Assembly (NCBI RefSeq): GCF_001298445.1
Contig: NZ_CP012036.1
Span: 853,267-917,266, forward strand
Direction of reading: 5' to 3'
Source of the DNA: Nostoc piscinale CENA21
GTDB taxonomy: Bacteria; Cyanobacteriota; Cyanobacteriia; Cyanobacteriales; Nostocaceae
DNA length: 64,000 bases
The notes below the pieces were generated by a model. The model had not been told where the DNA came from, ran no database searches, and was given only the letters and a program-made list of their open reading frames with translations. Positions 63,837 through 64,000 of the stretch are shown piece after piece; the stretch's first letter is position 1; every line of letters starts with the position of its first letter. Made by a program: the position numbers and the translations under genes.

Positions 63837-63995
63837 CTATTGCTTGTTTTTGCTGTTTTTCTTACTGCAATCCCAGTCGCCATACCAGTATGCTTGCTCT
63901 AAAAAGTTGTAAGTATCTGGGTCTACCTTTCCGGCAAGTTGTTTATAGTCAAGTCCTGATTCAAATGCTTGTTTAATATTAGGTGGTAGCGTCAT
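63837..63995 (-). CDS. Small hypothetical protein at the window edge
   Basis: 52 residues from ATG 63995 with AAGG directly before it: MTLPPNIKQAFESGLDYKQL, then KVDPDTYNFLEQAYWYGDWD and a Lys/Asn tail. It is globular and acidic, and not recognised. The start could lie beyond the window if an upstream in-frame codon is used. Confidence 0.5.
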   Translation of the reverse strand: MTLPPNIKQAFESGLDYKQLAGKVDPDTYNFLEQAYWYGDWDCSKKNSKNKQ

Positions 63996-64000
63996 TCCTT

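Overview
The window is cyanobacterial chromosome, most likely from a filamentous heterocyst-forming lineage (Nostocales). The evidence is the frequent HIP1-type octamer GCGATCGC, the photosystem I assembly gene ycf3, a clpR-clpP3 pair, a plant-type 2Fe-2S ferredoxin, a cyanoexosortase with an HpsJ-like partner, and abundant short tandem heptamers and small inverted-repeat elements between genes. Nothing identifies the species. Only one tRNA and no rRNA is seen.

Layout. 1-7.3 kb: aromatic amino acid permease, KptA, a cyanoexosortase cluster, ribulose-phosphate epimerase and a secreted subtilase. 7.3-16.6 kb: a redox group of three SDRs and an aldo/keto reductase with two broken regulators (AraC and Crp/Fnr type), together with mnmE and an O-methyltransferase. 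16.6-30.6 kb: MATE exporter, a secreted beta-helix protein with an RTX-like tail, MscS channel, a cysteine desulfurase remnant, DHH phosphoesterase, HNH protein, alanine racemase, tRNA-Leu and a 2OG oxygenase. 30.9-38 kb: accessory stretch with a DUF262-HEPN pair, a RelE-type toxin-antitoxin pair, aconitase B and an Rpn-type nuclease. 38-47 kb: ferredoxin, DUF3326, CPBP protease, tandem VWA genes, clpR-clpP3 and a J-domain protein. 47-51.2 kb: three toxin-antitoxin-like modules around truB. 51-60.9 kb: housekeeping genes including SRAP, ycf3 and gatC, then VanX-like, TspO-like and DUF6438 proteins. 61-64 kb: a five-repeat CRISPR array with no cas genes in view, abutting a tightly coupled minus-strand operon of unrecognised, partly membrane proteins.

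The most striking global property is broken reading frames. At least ten genes carry one-base indels, nearly all an extra A/T in a run of six to nine, and each can be restored to a family-like protein by removing one base. They may be sequencing errors, slippage-tolerated sites or real decay; raw reads would decide. Restoring the frames exposes features otherwise hidden, above all a translationally coupled DUF262-HEPN operon at 30.9-32.7 kb.

The intergenic DNA is also informative. Three copies of a 133-137 bp inverted-repeat element are each flanked by a perfect 8-bp target duplication, and one copy is itself split by a 154-bp element flanked by a 5-bp duplication. The most promising undescribed units are the 61.3-63.7 kb coupled operon beside the CRISPR array and the DUF262-HEPN pair.
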